Assembly (NCBI RefSeq): GCF_037892195.1
Contig: NZ_JATACI010000002.1
Span: forward strand, 434,001 to 498,000
From: Yoonia sp. GPGPB17
GTDB lineage: Bacteria; Pseudomonadota; Alphaproteobacteria; Rhodobacterales; Rhodobacteraceae
Length of the DNA: 64,000 bases
Reading direction: 5' to 3'
Both the position numbers and the translations under genes were made by a program. Positions 10,029 to 19,913 of the stretch are shown here, piece by piece (the first letter of the stretch is position 1; the number at the start of each line of letters is the position of its first letter). The notes under the pieces were generated by a model that was not told where the DNA came from, searched no databases, and worked only from the letters and a program-made list of their open reading frames with translations.

Positions 10029-11165
10029 TTAAGCGCTCATCGCGTCAGCGAATCTTTCGAACAGATAATAGCTGTCCTGTGGGCCGGGGCTGGCCTCTGG
10101 ATGGTATTGCACGCTGAAGACCGGGCGGTTCGCGATCCGAATCCCGCAGTTGCTGCCATCAAACAAAGACACATGGGTTTCTTCCACGCCGTCTGGCAGG
10201 GTCTGGCTGTCGACGGTGAAGCCGTGGTTCATCGACGTGATCTCGACCTTGCCGGTTTCCATGTCCTTGACGGGATGGTTCGCCCCGTGGTGCCCGTGGT
10301 TCATTTTGATCGTTTTCGCGCCAACCGCGAGCGCCAGCATCTGGTGGCCAAGGCAAATCCCAAACACGGGCAGATCAGCGTCCAGAACACCTTTGATCAT
10401 CGGCACCGCATATTCACCTGTTGCGGCCGGATCGCCGGGGCCATTGGATAGAAATACGCCGTCTGGGTTCAGCGCCAGCACGTCTTTGGCCGTTGCTGTG
10501 GCGGGCAGCACGGTGACATCGCATCCTGCACTGGCAAGGCAACGCAGAATGTTGCGTTTGGCGCCAAAATCAATCGCCACGACTTTGTGTTTTGGGTCTG
10601 TTTGAGGTTTGTACCCTTCGGGCCATGCCCACCGCATTTCATTCCAGCTGTAGGACTGCGCGCAAGTCACGTCCTTTGCCAGATCAAGGCCCTCAAGCCC
10701 CTGAAATTCACGCGCTTTCTGAACCAGCGCCTCGATATCAAACTTACCGTCTGGGTCATGTGCTAACGCCACATGCGGCGCACCTTGCTGCCGGATCGCT
10801 CTGGTCAACCGACGCGTGTCGACGCCGCCCATACCAATGCGATTGCGCTTGGCCAGCCATGCGGTTAGCTCTTCGGTCGCGCGCCAGTTTGACGACTGTG
10901 TTGGGTCCCACTTGACGACCATACCCTCAGCGACAGGGTCCGCTGTTTCATCGTCTTCGGGGTTCACGCCGGTGTTGCCGATATGGGGGAAGGTAAAGGT
11001 CACGACCTGGCCTGCGTAGGACGGGTCTGTCATGATTTCCTGATACCCGGTCATTGCGGTGTTAAAGCAAAGCTCGGCTACCGTTTCGCCGGTTGCGCCA
11101 AAACCCATGCCATAGAAGATCGTTCCATCCGCAAGGGCCAGACAGGCCGTCGGTTTCTGCGCCAT
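10029..11165 (-). CDS. carA: Carbamoyl-phosphate synthase small subunit
   Basis: CarA is the glutaminase subunit that delivers ammonia to CarB for carbamoyl phosphate, used in arginine and pyrimidine synthesis. The 378-residue product has the N-terminal CPSase domain (GTIFYGMGFGATGETVAELCFNTAMTGYQEI). Its C-terminal class I amidotransferase carries the nucleophile in FGICLGHQMLAL, a strictly placed NHG, and the catalytic HPEASPGP near the end. The start was set at the ATG at 11165 because a GGGGAG ribosome-binding site precedes it; a TTG six bases upstream is less likely. carB is not in the window. The gene is divergent from the YqeY-like gene. Confidence 0.97.
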   Translation of the reverse strand: MAQKPTACLALADGTIFYGMGFGATGETVAELCFNTAMTGYQEIMTDPSYAGQVVTFTFPHIGNTGVNPEDDETADPVAEGMVVKWDPTQSSNWRATEELTAWLAKRNRIGMGGVDTRRLTRAIRQQGAPHVALAHDPDGKFDIEALVQKAREFQGLEGLDLAKDVTCAQSYSWNEMRWAWPEGYKPQTDPKHKVVAIDFGAKRNILRCLASAGCDVTVLPATATAKDVLALNPDGVFLSNGPGDPAATGEYAVPMIKGVLDADLPVFGICLGHQMLALAVGAKTIKMNHGHHGANHPVKDMETGKVEITSMNHGFTVDSQTLPDGVEETHVSLFDGSNCGIRIANRPVFSVQYHPEASPGPQDSYYLFERFADAMSA

Positions 11166-11340
11166 GATCAATCTCCCCAGATGTCAAATTGTGCTGGGTG
11201 TACGCACGGCAGGGGCCGTGGTCAAGGCCGGATCGCACCCTTGCAAACAAGGGGTGACGTCGCGACGAGGGTGCTTGTCACTTGGACGCGGACACACTAT
11301 GTTGCCCATTCGTTTGACAGCAAATGTACGGGACACATTT

Positions 11341-11802
11341 ATGGACATGCGCGACCGGGTCAATGCGGCCCTTAAGGATGCGATGCGTTCGAAAGAAGCA
11401 GACCGCCTTTCGACGTTGCGGCTGATCAATGCAGCGATCAAAGATAAGGACATCGCAGCGCGCGGGTCCGGCGATGATGATGCCGGGGTGAGCAACGGTG
11501 ATATCCTTGCGATCATGGGCCGGATGGTCAAACAACGTCAGGAAAGTGCGCGCGCCTATGAAGAAGGTGGGCGGCTGGAACTGGCCGAGAAGGAACTGTC
11601 AGAGATCAAGATCATTGAAGAATTTCTGCCCAAGCAACTCAGCGAAGACGAGGCTGCGAAAGCGATTGACGCGGCCATCGCGGAGGTCGGTGCAGACAGC
11701 ATCCGCGACATGGGCAAAGTCATGGGTGTACTGAAAGGCAAATTCACGGGGCGCATGGATTTTGGCAAAGCAGGACCAATGGTGAAAGACCGCCTCGGCT
11801 AG
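11341..11802 (+). CDS. GatB/YqeY domain protein
   Basis: The 153-residue protein is a stand-alone YqeY-type protein. It starts with an N-terminal helical part (DRVNAALKDAMRSKEADRLSTLRLINAAIKD), then the conserved KQRQESARAYEEGGRLELAEKE and the EFLPKQLSEDE region. The C-terminal half resembles the tRNA-binding tail domain of GatB. YqeY proteins are proposed to interact with tRNA or glutamyl-tRNA amidotransferase, but no enzymatic role is established. The ATG at 11341 is used; a second ATG two codons on is equally possible. In many bacteria it lies near rpsU and dnaG, but here it faces carA divergently. Confidence 0.85.
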   Translation: MDMRDRVNAALKDAMRSKEADRLSTLRLINAAIKDKDIAARGSGDDDAGVSNGDILAIMGRMVKQRQESARAYEEGGRLELAEKELSEIKIIEEFLPKQLSEDEAAKAIDAAIAEVGADSIRDMGKVMGVLKGKFTGRMDFGKAGPMVKDRLG

Positions 11803-11804
11803 TC

Positions 11805-12293
11805 TCAGGTGCGTAATGCGCGCTTCAGGTCATCATAAAGCGCCAGGCGTTCTTCGGCATCCAAAAACGCCCCGATCTCAACCTCGCGGTCACCGCCGCG
11901 CAGGGTGATGTAGTTTTCAACCGGCCCGCCCTTGGGGTGCAAGTGGATTGTCACCCAATAGCGGTTCGCTTCCCATTCTTGTACATCGCCTTTGGGATTG
12001 TGACGGGTGAGATGGGCGTGTGACTCATCAACGGTCAATTCTTCCAGTACCTCGCCGCGCCGGTAACTGACATGCAGCGCATACCAGACACCTGCGATCA
12101 TAAGCACGAGGAATGGCAGTAACCCCCAAAGCACCGGTTGGCCCAAAAGTGTTAAGAGTGGGAGTGCCACCAATGCCGCCGTGGCCCCAATGAAGATCAC
12201 AAAGTCCTTTCTCAGAAGCGAGCGATAGGGCCAGAGGCTCAGTTGCCATTCTGGGTGATCATGGGGTGGTTCTGGTGTCCATTCGTAGGGCAT
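11805..12293 (-). CDS. DUF2244 membrane protein
   Basis: This 162-residue protein begins with a hydrophilic MPYEWTPEPP stretch. Two transmembrane helices follow (about residues 32-50 and 56-73), then a C-terminal cytosolic beta-rich domain containing the conserved WEANRYWVTIHLHPKGGPVENYITLRGG region (split here between residues about 105 and 135). These are the features of DUF2244, a family found in alphaproteobacteria and often located near cytochrome oxidase genes. ctaD lies about 1 kb further on. The molecular role is unknown. It converges with the YqeY-like gene, leaving two bases between stops. Confidence 0.75.
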   Translation of the reverse strand: MPYEWTPEPPHDHPEWQLSLWPYRSLLRKDFVIFIGATAALVALPLLTLLGQPVLWGLLPFLVLMIAGVWYALHVSYRRGEVLEELTVDESHAHLTRHNPKGDVQEWEANRYWVTIHLHPKGGPVENYITLRGGDREVEIGAFLDAEERLALYDDLKRALRT

Positions 12294-12422
12294 GGTGTGT
12301 TCTTAATTCGCGCGAAGAGATGATCAACCTTACGAAGTCGTCGCAATTAGGCATATTGCTATCCTATCTGTGATGCAACACAGTTCGTCTATGCAGATCA
12401 TCCCGCAGAGAAGGGTTTCGAA

Positions 12423-13211
12423 ATGACCAAAATAATCTGGATGTCTGACCCGCACTTTCAAAACAGCGGTACAATTGATGGGTTGGACCCGCGCGCGCGC
12501 TTGGATGCGGCCGTAATCTATCTCAATGCCAACTACGCAGATGCAGATTTTGCTGTGTTGTCCGGCGATTTGGTCGGTGACGATATCGCAGGGGACTACG
12601 CGGCTATCGCGCCCTATCTGGCGAAGTCAAAAGTACCAGTCTATCCGCTGATCGGGAACAATGACGATAGAGCAGGGTTTCGTCAGCATTTGGCGTTACC
12701 CGCAAATGCAATGCCCGATTTTGTCCAATACACCGTCGAAACACCGCGAGAGATTTTCATCTGCCTTGATACGCATAAAATCGGGTCACATGCCGGTCAG
12801 TTCTGTGCAACCCGCCAAGCTTGGCTCGATGCTACGCTGAAAGAAAATGCGACAAAACCGGCCTATATCTTCATGCATCATCCCCCTTTGGCGCTGGGCT
12901 TGCCACCACAAGATGAAATCATGCTGGATGAAGGCGAAGTATTTCTTGATTTGATCGGTCGACACGCAAACGTCAAACACCTCTTTATGGGGCATGTGCA
13001 TCGTCCGACGGCGGGTACGGCTCGGGGCGTTCCGTTTGCCACAATTGGCGCACTTTCGTTTCAGGCGCCAGCGCCACGACCATCGTGGAATTGGGACAGC
13101 TTTCAGCCAGCCGCTGAGGCACCCCAGCTTGGTATTTTACTGATTGAGGGTGGAAATGTCGTCCTGCAGTATACGCAATTTTGCGACTATAAGATCGGAA
13201 TAGAAATCTAG
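12423..13211 (+). CDS. Calcineurin-like metallophosphoesterase, CpdA-like
   Basis: The 262-residue protein carries the full binuclear metallophosphoesterase signature. SDPHF (D-x-H) is near residue 8, VLSGDLVGDD near 46, IGNNDDR near 78, MHHPP near 160, and GHVHRP near 195. This layout matches class III cyclic-nucleotide phosphodiesterases such as CpdA, which hydrolyse cAMP, but the substrate could also be another phosphodiester. It has no signal peptide, so it should be cytosolic. Base use seems slightly more A/T-rich than that of its neighbours. It converges with ctaD and shares with it the hairpin at 13223-13249. Confidence 0.82.
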   Translation: MTKIIWMSDPHFQNSGTIDGLDPRARLDAAVIYLNANYADADFAVLSGDLVGDDIAGDYAAIAPYLAKSKVPVYPLIGNNDDRAGFRQHLALPANAMPDFVQYTVETPREIFICLDTHKIGSHAGQFCATRQAWLDATLKENATKPAYIFMHHPPLALGLPPQDEIMLDEGEVFLDLIGRHANVKHLFMGHVHRPTAGTARGVPFATIGALSFQAPAPRPSWNWDSFQPAAEAPQLGILLIEGGNVVLQYTQFCDYKIGIEI

Positions 13212-13222
13212 GCAGGCAAAAA

Positions 13223-13249
13223 AAGGCCCCGTCAATGTGACGGGGCCTT
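13223..13249 (-). terminator. Rho-independent terminator, mainly for ctaD
   Basis: Arms AAGGCCCCGTC and GACGGGGCCTT (11 bases) flank an AATGT loop. On the minus strand the hairpin runs directly into seven T residues, a strong terminator for ctaD. It may also stop transcripts of the phosphoesterase gene from the plus strand. Confidence 0.88.
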
Positions 13250-13271
13250 CTTCAGTATCTCAGATCATACG

Positions 13272-14945
13272 CTAATGCGCATGCCCTTTGTCCCAATCAG
13301 ACTGCTTTGGCAGCGTCTCGAATGTGTGCTCAGGTGGTGGGGACGGCAGTGTCCACTCCAACGTATCTGCATACTCATTCCAGGGGTTGTTCTCGGTCAC
13401 GACCTTGCCGCGCATCAGGGTCCAAACCAGAACACCGATGAAGAACAGGAACGATGCGAACGACAAGAATGCACCCCAGCTTGAGACATAGTTCCAGAAG
13501 GCAAAGGCCTCTGGGTAGTCGATGTAGCGGCGTGGCATGCCCTGACGACCCAAGAAGTGCTGGGGGAAGAAGGTCAGGTTGGCGCCGATGAACATCGCCC
13601 AGAAGTGTAGCTTGCCCGCCCATTCAGGATACATGCGCCCGGCCATCTTTGGCAGATAGAAGTAAATCCCCGCAAAGATCGCAAAGACGGCACCCAAGCT
13701 CATCACATAGTGGAAGTGTGCTACGACGTAGTATGTGTCATGATAGACACGGTCCACACCAGCCTGTGACAGAACAATCCCAGTTACACCACCCACGGTG
13801 AAGAGGAAGAGGAAGCCAAAGGCCCAGAGCATCGGTGTCTTGAACTCAACCGAACCGCCCCACATTGTCGCGATCCAGCTGAAGATTTTTACACCTGTCG
13901 GTACCGCAATGACCATCGTCGCCAGCATGAAGTAGGACTGCTGCGTCAGCGACATACCCACCGTGTACATGTGGTGCGCCCAGACGACAGATCCCAGAAC
14001 ACCAATCGCAACCATCGCGTATACCATTGGCAGGTAGCCAAAGATCGGCTTGCGGCTGAATGTTGCGATGACGTGGCTGATGATACCAAAGCCTGGAATA
14101 ATGATGATGTACACTTCCGGGTGCCCAAAGAACCACAGGATGTGCTGATACAGGATCGGGTCACCACCGCCTTCCGGCTGAAAGAAGGTTGTGCCAAAGT
14201 TCCGGTCCGTCAGAAGCATTGTGATCGCGCCAGCCAGAACCGGCAGGGCGAGAAGGATCAGCCATGCAGTTACAAAGATCGACCACGCAAAGAGCGGCAC
14301 CTTGTGCAGTGTCATGCCCGGTGCGCGCATGTTCAGGAAGGTGGTGATTATGTTGATCGCGCCAAGGATCGAAGATGCGCCCGAGAGGTGGACCGCAAAG
14401 ATCGCAAGGTCCATCGACATGCCGCCCTCAGACGTCGATAGCGGCGCATACATGACCCAGCCAACGCCCGAGCCTGCTTGCCCGTTACCGCCCGGTGCCA
14501 GCATCGACGCCACACCAAGCGATGCACCAGCCACAAACATCCAGTAAGACAGGTTGTTCAGGCGCGGGAAAGCCATGTCCGGCGCGCCGATCTGTAGCGG
14601 CATGAAGTAGTTGCCAAAGCCACCGAAGAGGGCCGGAATAACCACGAAGAACATCATCAAGATACCGTGGTAGGTGATCAAAACGTTCCAAAGGTGGCCA
14701 TTTGGGGTACAATCACCTGCCGCCGCCGCCGTTAGTCGTGCACCCTCAAGGCACATGTACTGTACACCCGGTTCCATCAACTCCAAGCGCATGTAGACGG
14801 TGAAGGCAACAGAGACAAAGCCAAGGATACCAGCTGTGAACAGGTACAAAATGCCGATATCTTTGTGGTTTGTGGACATAAACCAGCGTGTAAAGAAACC
14901 ACGCTCGTCTTCGTGTGCGTCGCCGTGGATGGCTGCGTCTGCCAT
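13272..14945 (-). CDS. ctaD: Cytochrome c oxidase (aa3-type) subunit I
   Basis: CtaD is the catalytic subunit of the aa3-type heme-copper oxidase in the inner membrane. It reduces oxygen to water and pumps protons. The 557-residue product has 12 transmembrane helices. It shows the low-spin heme ligand region [10 protein letters not shown], the CuB site and cross-linked Tyr motif [21 protein letters not shown], and the heme a3 ligand region [11 protein letters not shown]. The ATG at 14945 follows an AGGAGAG ribosome-binding site; the frame is open upstream but without similarity. The other cox genes are not adjacent, as usual in Rhodobacterales, where ctaD stands alone and the ctaCBGE genes lie elsewhere. 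Confidence 0.98.
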   Translation of the reverse strand: MADAAIHGDAHEDERGFFTRWFMSTNHKDIGILYLFTAGILGFVSVAFTVYMRLELMEPGVQYMCLEGARLTAAAAGDCTPNGHLWNVLITYHGILMMFFVVIPALFGGFGNYFMPLQIGAPDMAFPRLNNLSYWMFVAGASLGVASMLAPGGNGQAGSGVGWVMYAPLSTSEGGMSMDLAIFAVHLSGASSILGAINIITTFLNMRAPGMTLHKVPLFAWSIFVTAWLILLALPVLAGAITMLLTDRNFGTTFFQPEGGGDPILYQHILWFFGHPEVYIIIIPGFGIISHVIATFSRKPIFGYLPMVYAMVAIGVLGSVVWAHHMYTVGMSLTQQSYFMLATMVIAVPTGVKIFSWIATMWGGSVEFKTPMLWAFGFLFLFTVGGVTGIVLSQAGVDRVYHDTYYVVAHFHYVMSLGAVFAIFAGIYFYLPKMAGRMYPEWAGKLHFWAMFIGANLTFFPQHFLGRQGMPRRYIDYPEAFAFWNYVSSWGAFLSFASFLFFIGVLVWTLMRGKVVTENNPWNEYADTLEWTLPSPPPEHTFETLPKQSDWDKGHAH

Positions 14946-15156
14946 TTGGCTCTCCTCGTATTGGCTACTTTCTAACACCGCCGGATTCGTTGAACGGCGG
15001 GCATTTGGCACGGTTCTAATGTGTTGATGCTTAAGGAGCAACAAAGGATGCGCCTATCTGGCTGGGTTAATTTGGCGCAGGGGGCTTGTTTGATCTGAAA
15101 CGCTGACAGGTGCCTGAAATGTCGTTAGGCTGTCTGAAACGTGCAGGGGGCGCGCG

Positions 15157-16290
15157 ATGGGACAAGACACACCACCGTTCACGATTGGGATCGAAGAAGA
15201 GTATTTACTGGTTGATCAGGAAACACTCGCCCTTGCCCATGCGCCCGACAGCCTGATCGAGGCATGTACGAAAGATCTGGCCGGAAAGGTCAGTCCGGAA
15301 TTTTTACAATGCCAGATCGAGATCGGGACGGGCGTGTGTCAGACCATCGGTGAGGCCCGCGAAGATCTGGTCCATTTGCGCCGGACAGTGGCCCGCCATG
15401 CTGCTGACTATGGTTTGGCCCCGATTGCGGCCTCTTGTCATCCCTTTGCCGATTGGAAGGATCAACACCACACTGACAAAGAACGCTACAACAAACTGCG
15501 CCGCGATCTGGCAGGGGTCGCGCGGCGTATGTTGATCTGCGGTATGCACGTTCATGTCGGCATCCCTGACAAAGAGATGAGGATCAATTTAGTAAACCAA
15601 CTCAAATACTTTCTGCCCCATCTTCATGCGCTTTCCGCGTCATCGCCCTATTGGCAGGGTGACGATACCGGCATGAGTTCCTATCGTCTCACGGTCTTCG
15701 ACAATCTGCCGCGCACTGGCCTGCCGCCCTATATGAAAGACTGGGCGCAGTTTGCGTCCACCGTCGACACGCTAATTGACTTGGAACTGATTGAGGACGC
15801 CTCAAAGATCTGGTGGGATTTGCGACCGTCTTCCAAGTTCCCGACTATTGAATCGCGGATTTGCGACGTAGCCCCGCGGATGGACGTGACCTTGACACTG
15901 GCGGCCCTGACCCAATGCCTCACCCGGATGCTTTGGCGCAAGTCGACATCGGGGGAAGGCTGGCATGTGGTGCAAAACTTCATGGTGGGCGAAAACCGGT
16001 GGCGAGCACAACGTTACGGCGTGTCGGAGGGATTGATCGACTTTGGGCGCAAATCCCTGATCCCATTTTCACAGGCGGTTGATGAGATCATTGCTTTGGT
16101 AGCGGAGGATGCCGAAACCCTTGATTGCGTGGCCGAGGTGATCGCCGCCCGGGACATTGTGGCAAAGGGAACAAGCTCTGACCAACAACGTAAGGTCTAT
16201 ACGGCGTCTATGAATGCCGGAGCGAGCAGGAAAGAAGCGCTGCAAGCGGTCGTCGCGTCATTGGTGGCAGATTTCGGGGCGGATTTGTAG
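15157..16290 (+). CDS. Carboxylate-amine ligase of the YbdK/GCS2 family
   Basis: The 377-residue protein belongs to the glutamate-cysteine ligase 2 (GCS2/YbdK) group. It begins [14 protein letters not shown], the conserved ATP/metal-binding acidic motif. [11 protein letters not shown] and the later [15 protein letters not shown] motif form the rest of the ATP-grasp-like active site. YbdK from E. coli has weak gamma-glutamylcysteine synthetase activity, and the physiological substrates of most members are unknown, so a role in glutathione synthesis cannot be assumed. It is divergent from ctaD with a 210-bp promoter interval and appears monocistronic. Confidence 0.88.
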   Translation: MGQDTPPFTIGIEEEYLLVDQETLALAHAPDSLIEACTKDLAGKVSPEFLQCQIEIGTGVCQTIGEAREDLVHLRRTVARHAADYGLAPIAASCHPFADWKDQHHTDKERYNKLRRDLAGVARRMLICGMHVHVGIPDKEMRINLVNQLKYFLPHLHALSASSPYWQGDDTGMSSYRLTVFDNLPRTGLPPYMKDWAQFASTVDTLIDLELIEDASKIWWDLRPSSKFPTIESRICDVAPRMDVTLTLAALTQCLTRMLWRKSTSGEGWHVVQNFMVGENRWRAQRYGVSEGLIDFGRKSLIPFSQAVDEIIALVAEDAETLDCVAEVIAARDIVAKGTSSDQQRKVYTASMNAGASRKEALQAVVASLVADFGADL

Positions 16291-16453
16291 ATACCAGAGC
16301 GTCTGACCTCATATCGCCCAAGCAATGACCACCAGCGGTTTGTTCCAAAGGGGGTACATACCGTATTAGGTACAGTCGAAATGAAGGTGCAACGATAGCA
16401 TATTTAGCTTTTCATTCAGGGGTTTAGGAGGGGATAGACCTTGAAGTCTGATT

Positions 16454-16540
16454 TGGTGCGGTCGGGGGGACTCGAACCCCCACGAGTGTTACCTCACAGC
16501 GACCTCAACGCTGCGCGTCTACCAATTCCGCCACGACCGC
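16454..16540 (-). tRNA. tRNA-Leu (anticodon GAG)
   Basis: On the minus strand the RNA begins GCGGTCGTGGCGGAATTGG and ends with the T-arm GGGGGTTCGAGTCCCCC, the acceptor pair CGACCGC and discriminator A, then a genomically encoded CCA (16454-16456). The anticodon loop TTGAGGT gives GAG, reading CUC and CUU leucine codons. A long variable arm confirms a class II tRNA. The acceptor stem is a perfect 7-bp match. It is a single tRNA gene, opposite in direction to lipB. Confidence 0.97.
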
Positions 16541-16646
16541 AAGACCACTAGCTTGGTAAGTGCGGCACTCATAGACGAGCGGATTTGCGATGCCAAGAGG
16601 GAAATCACCCCCTTTTCATTGCGTGGGCGGGCGGGTACGCCAAGGT

Positions 16647-17291
16647 ATGGTGGAGTGGATCACAACAAACGGGCTGACCGACTATGATGCGGCACTGACG
16701 TTCATGGAGAACCGCGTTGCCGGCATCATTTGTGGGACGGCGGAGGAATGCATCTGGCTGCTTGAGCATCCACCCCTCTATACCGCTGGTACATCTGCCA
16801 AGCCGAACGATTTGGTCGATCCTGACCGGTTCCCGGTCTATACGGCCCGCCGCGGAGGCGAGTACACCTATCACGGGCCGGGGCAGCGGGTGGTTTATGT
16901 TATGCTAGACGTTGGCAAGCGCGGACGTGACGTGCGCCAATTTGTCAAAGACCTTGAAACCTGGGTGATTGCGACGCTCGACAGTTTTAACGTGAAGGGC
17001 GAAATTCGGGAGGGCCGTGTGGGTGTCTGGGTGGAACGGCCCGATAAACCGCTGAATGCCGACGGTTCGGTGGCCGAAGACAAGATCGCGGCGCTTGGCA
17101 TTCGGTTGCGCAAATGGGTGTCGTTTCATGGGCTGTCCATCAATGTTGAGCCCGACCTGAGCCATTTCGAGGGCATCGTGCCTTGCGGGATCCGCGAGCA
17201 TGGGGTGACATCTTTGGTAGATTTAGGATTGCCCGTGACGATTGATGATCTGGATGTGGCACTGAAAGCGTCATTTGACGTCACAATGTAG
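16647..17291 (+). CDS. lipB: Lipoyl(octanoyl) transferase
   Basis: LipB moves octanoate from acyl carrier protein to the lipoyl domains of 2-oxoacid dehydrogenases and the glycine cleavage H protein. The 214-residue product shows the [19 protein letters not shown] region near residue 70. It also has the catalytic lysine segment [14 protein letters not shown] and the catalytic cysteine in [15 protein letters not shown] near residue 175. The start at 16647 fits the family N-terminus ([16 protein letters not shown]); an in-frame ATG at 16590 would add 19 residues without similarity. A small insert ([18 protein letters not shown]) lies before the lysine motif and is common in alphaproteobacterial LipB. 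Confidence 0.95.
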   Translation: MVEWITTNGLTDYDAALTFMENRVAGIICGTAEECIWLLEHPPLYTAGTSAKPNDLVDPDRFPVYTARRGGEYTYHGPGQRVVYVMLDVGKRGRDVRQFVKDLETWVIATLDSFNVKGEIREGRVGVWVERPDKPLNADGSVAEDKIAALGIRLRKWVSFHGLSINVEPDLSHFEGIVPCGIREHGVTSLVDLGLPVTIDDLDVALKASFDVTM

Positions 17292-17849
17292 GCAGAGATG
17301 ATAATCTGTTCGCTTTCGGGATCATCTGATTCACTTCAGTTATACGGCTTCTGAGGTGAAAACGTTCAAGGCTCGAATGGAGCTGTGACAACTGACGATA
17401 TAAACTTGTTCACGCGAGACCAGTATCGAAATTGAACTGTCTTGAAGCAAGGTATCATGAGAAACATCAGTTTAGGATCATGCACCGATCGAATGTTCAT
17501 GGTGTGGATAGCGCAGTGTCCGGCCCGATGCAGTTCCGGGAGCGGTGCACAGTGCTTTGAAGTCAAAAACTACGATCATGCCGGGCTCAGATCCCTTTGA
17601 TTTTCGGTTGTGGTAAGACACACGATTTAAGAAAGGGCAGTGAACATGTTTGATCACTTTTGGCCAGCGGATGTGCACACCTAAACCGAAATCAATGCGT
17701 CCTGAGCCTAAGCCGCGATTGCACTAAGAAGATCAGCAAAGGATTGCTACGTCTGGTCAAACCAAGAAGTACCAGCGAAAAAGGTAGCCCGATCTAGGCC
17801 GTTTGCGAATGGTGGGTCCGAGTTGTGATTGTTGCGTGGGTATGTGCCA
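17292..17849. other. 558-bp stretch with no recognisable gene
   Basis: No open frame here has recognisable family motifs, a ribosome-binding site or Rhodobacterales-like codon use. The only structure seen is a weak 7-base inverted repeat (AGATGAT/ATCATCT, 17296-17327) just after lipB. The stretch could be decayed DNA left by a past insertion. Confidence 0.5.
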
Positions 17850-18392
17850 TCAGCTCTCTATCCATGTCCCATTTCCAATCCCGTCCAATGTCCAGTTTCC
17901 AACGCGCCACCGCACCAGCCTGAGCGTTGGGAACCCGATATGCGCCGTCATCCGGCGCACCTGTCGGTTGCGCCCCTCGCTGATCGTGATTTCGAGCCAT
18001 GCGTCCGGCACTGATTTGCGGAATCTAACGGGTGGGTCGCGTTCCCAAAGATCTGGCGGTGCAATCAGCCGCACTTTTGCTGGTCGGGTGAGGCCGTCTT
18101 TCAGTGTGACACCATCACGGAGTGGGGTGAGGTCTTTGTCTGTGGGTGCCCCTTCAACCTGCACCAGGTAGGTTTTGCTCATCTTGTTTTTTGGGTCAGC
18201 GATGCGCGCCTGTAGTTTTCCATTGTCGGTCAGCACCAAAAGTCCCTCGCTGTCCCGATCCAGCCGCCCGGCAGGATAAACACCGGGCATGTCAATAAAG
18301 GCCGAAAGAGTCGGCCGTGGTGTCGGGCTTTTGGCGTCGGTGAACTGTGACAGGACACCAAAGGGTTTGTTGAATAGGATCAAACGAGACAT
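17850..18392 (-). CDS. rluE: 23S rRNA pseudouridine synthase, RluE type
   Basis: The 180-residue enzyme belongs to the RsuA/RluB/E/F family of pseudouridine synthases. The catalytic aspartate is in [14 protein letters not shown] near residue 44. [12 protein letters not shown] and the C-terminal [23 protein letters not shown] motif complete the fold. It lacks an N-terminal S4 RNA-binding domain, starting directly at [13 protein letters not shown], which is the RluE arrangement. RluE modifies U2457 of 23S rRNA in E. coli. The stop is next to the 558-bp empty region, and the gene is divergent from the DUF3422 gene. Confidence 0.88.
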   Translation of the reverse strand: MSRLILFNKPFGVLSQFTDAKSPTPRPTLSAFIDMPGVYPAGRLDRDSEGLLVLTDNGKLQARIADPKNKMSKTYLVQVEGAPTDKDLTPLRDGVTLKDGLTRPAKVRLIAPPDLWERDPPVRFRKSVPDAWLEITISEGRNRQVRRMTAHIGFPTLRLVRWRVGNWTLDGIGNGTWIES

Positions 18393-18566
18393 GCGCTTGC
18401 CTAACGCAGCGGCATATGCGGCGTCCAGACCGTCTTTATGCTACCGGTGTAGCAGCACGGTATACCGTTGTACTCTATTAAGTATCTAATAATTAAAGAA
18501 TTTTTTGTTTACACGTGATGGAACACCGCTAGTTTAGCAGCTAAGTTTTTAACAAAGGTGCGGGCC

Positions 18567-19848
18567 ATGCCGCCGATCAAAGATCATCCTCTGCGCTATG
18601 CGATGGCAAATGAATTGCATGCGCGCCCGTTTCCTGCTGTCGATGCGCCCAGTCGTGCGGCTTATCTTGCCATTAAGCTTTACCAGCAACGCAGCTGGAC
18701 GTGATCGTGATGCGGATCGTGCGCATCTGATTGATTTACTGGACCGTTTCGGCGCACAACATCCGCAGCCCGACGCGACACATTACTTTGGTCAAGTCGG
18801 CAAGCATCGGCTGAAATGGGAAAGCCACACAGAGTTTGTCACCTATACGATCTTCGGTGAGGGGTTGGCTGAGCGTCCGTTTGACGCCGCCACCTTTGGG
18901 GTATTCCCGCAAGACTGGCTGGAGGCGGCGCCGGGTACGCGTGTGACCTCGGCCTTGATCCGTATCGAAGTTGTTGATGGTGACGATGGTATTATTGAAA
19001 AGGCACGTGATTGGTTCGTTCCCGAAAGTCTCGCCATCAGTCGCGTGATTGAAGATGATCTTGTCGTTGCTGGGGATTTCCGCATTGATCCTGCTGGGCA
19101 TATGCGGTTTGCCGTTTTTGCACGCTCTCATGTAGGGCAGCGCCGGGTTGGCCGCGTGGTCCAGAGGTTGTGCGAAATCGAGACATATAAGGCGATGTCA
19201 ATGCTGGGCCTGTCCCGTGCGCGTGCGTTGGGTAGCAAGATGGGTGAATTTGACCGACGCCTGACCAGCCTGTTGGAGGACATGCGCGGTGCCGATGCTG
19301 ACCCTGCCAAAGTGCTGCAGGCGCTACTTGAGGTATCCGCAGAGATCGAAAATACGATTGCGCAGTCGTCTTTTCGGTTCGGTGCAACAGGGGCCTATGA
19401 GACGATCGTAAACCAGCGCATCGCTGTTTTGCGCGAAGAACGTTTTACCGGGCGTCAGACATTTGGCGAATTCATGATGCGGCGTTTTGATCCCGCGATG
19501 CGGACGGTCAAATCCACCCAGGACCGGTTGCAGGCGATGTCAGATCGTGCGCTGCGTGCAGGCGACCTGTTGCGCACGCGGGTCGATGTTGAACGATCTG
19601 CCCAGAATCAGGAACTGCTGACCAGCATGGATAAACGCGCTGATCTGCAACTGCGGTTGCAACGCACGGTCGAGGGTCTATCGGTTGTCGCAATCAGTTA
19701 CTATGCGGTGAATCTGGTGCTGAATATGACCGGGCCGTTGAACGAAGCTTTAGGTGTCAGCAAAACCGGGATGGCCGCAATTGCCACGCCAGTTGTCTTG
19801 GGTTTTGTTTGGTTCATGGTCAACCGCATTCGCAAACACATGGAGTAA
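18567..19848 (+). CDS. DUF3422 membrane protein, frameshifted
   Basis: The first 38 codons from ATG 18567 (MPPIKDHPLRYAMANELHAR...) and the long frame that follows (SNAAGRDRDADRAHL onward) together match the DUF3422 family layout over about 426 residues. The frames differ by one base. Removing one T from the TTT at about 18676-18678 restores LAIKLTSNAAGRD, so a homopolymer insertion is likely. The protein has a large soluble N-terminal part and a helical middle, then two C-terminal transmembrane helices (LSVVAISYYAVNLVL and IATPVVLGFVWFMV). DUF3422 has no established function. An AAAGGTG ribosome-binding site precedes the start. The gene is divergent from rluE. Confidence 0.8.
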
Positions 19849-19913
19849 TCCATCGCACTTGTGCGCCCCCAATTCCATGTTAACCATTGCCAAAGGCAAG
19901 GGGCAGGAAAGTG

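Noticed and set aside
17292..17849. Possible decayed transposase or small RNA
   Set aside because: No recognisable motif in any frame and no strong terminator or promoter; reported as an empty stretch.
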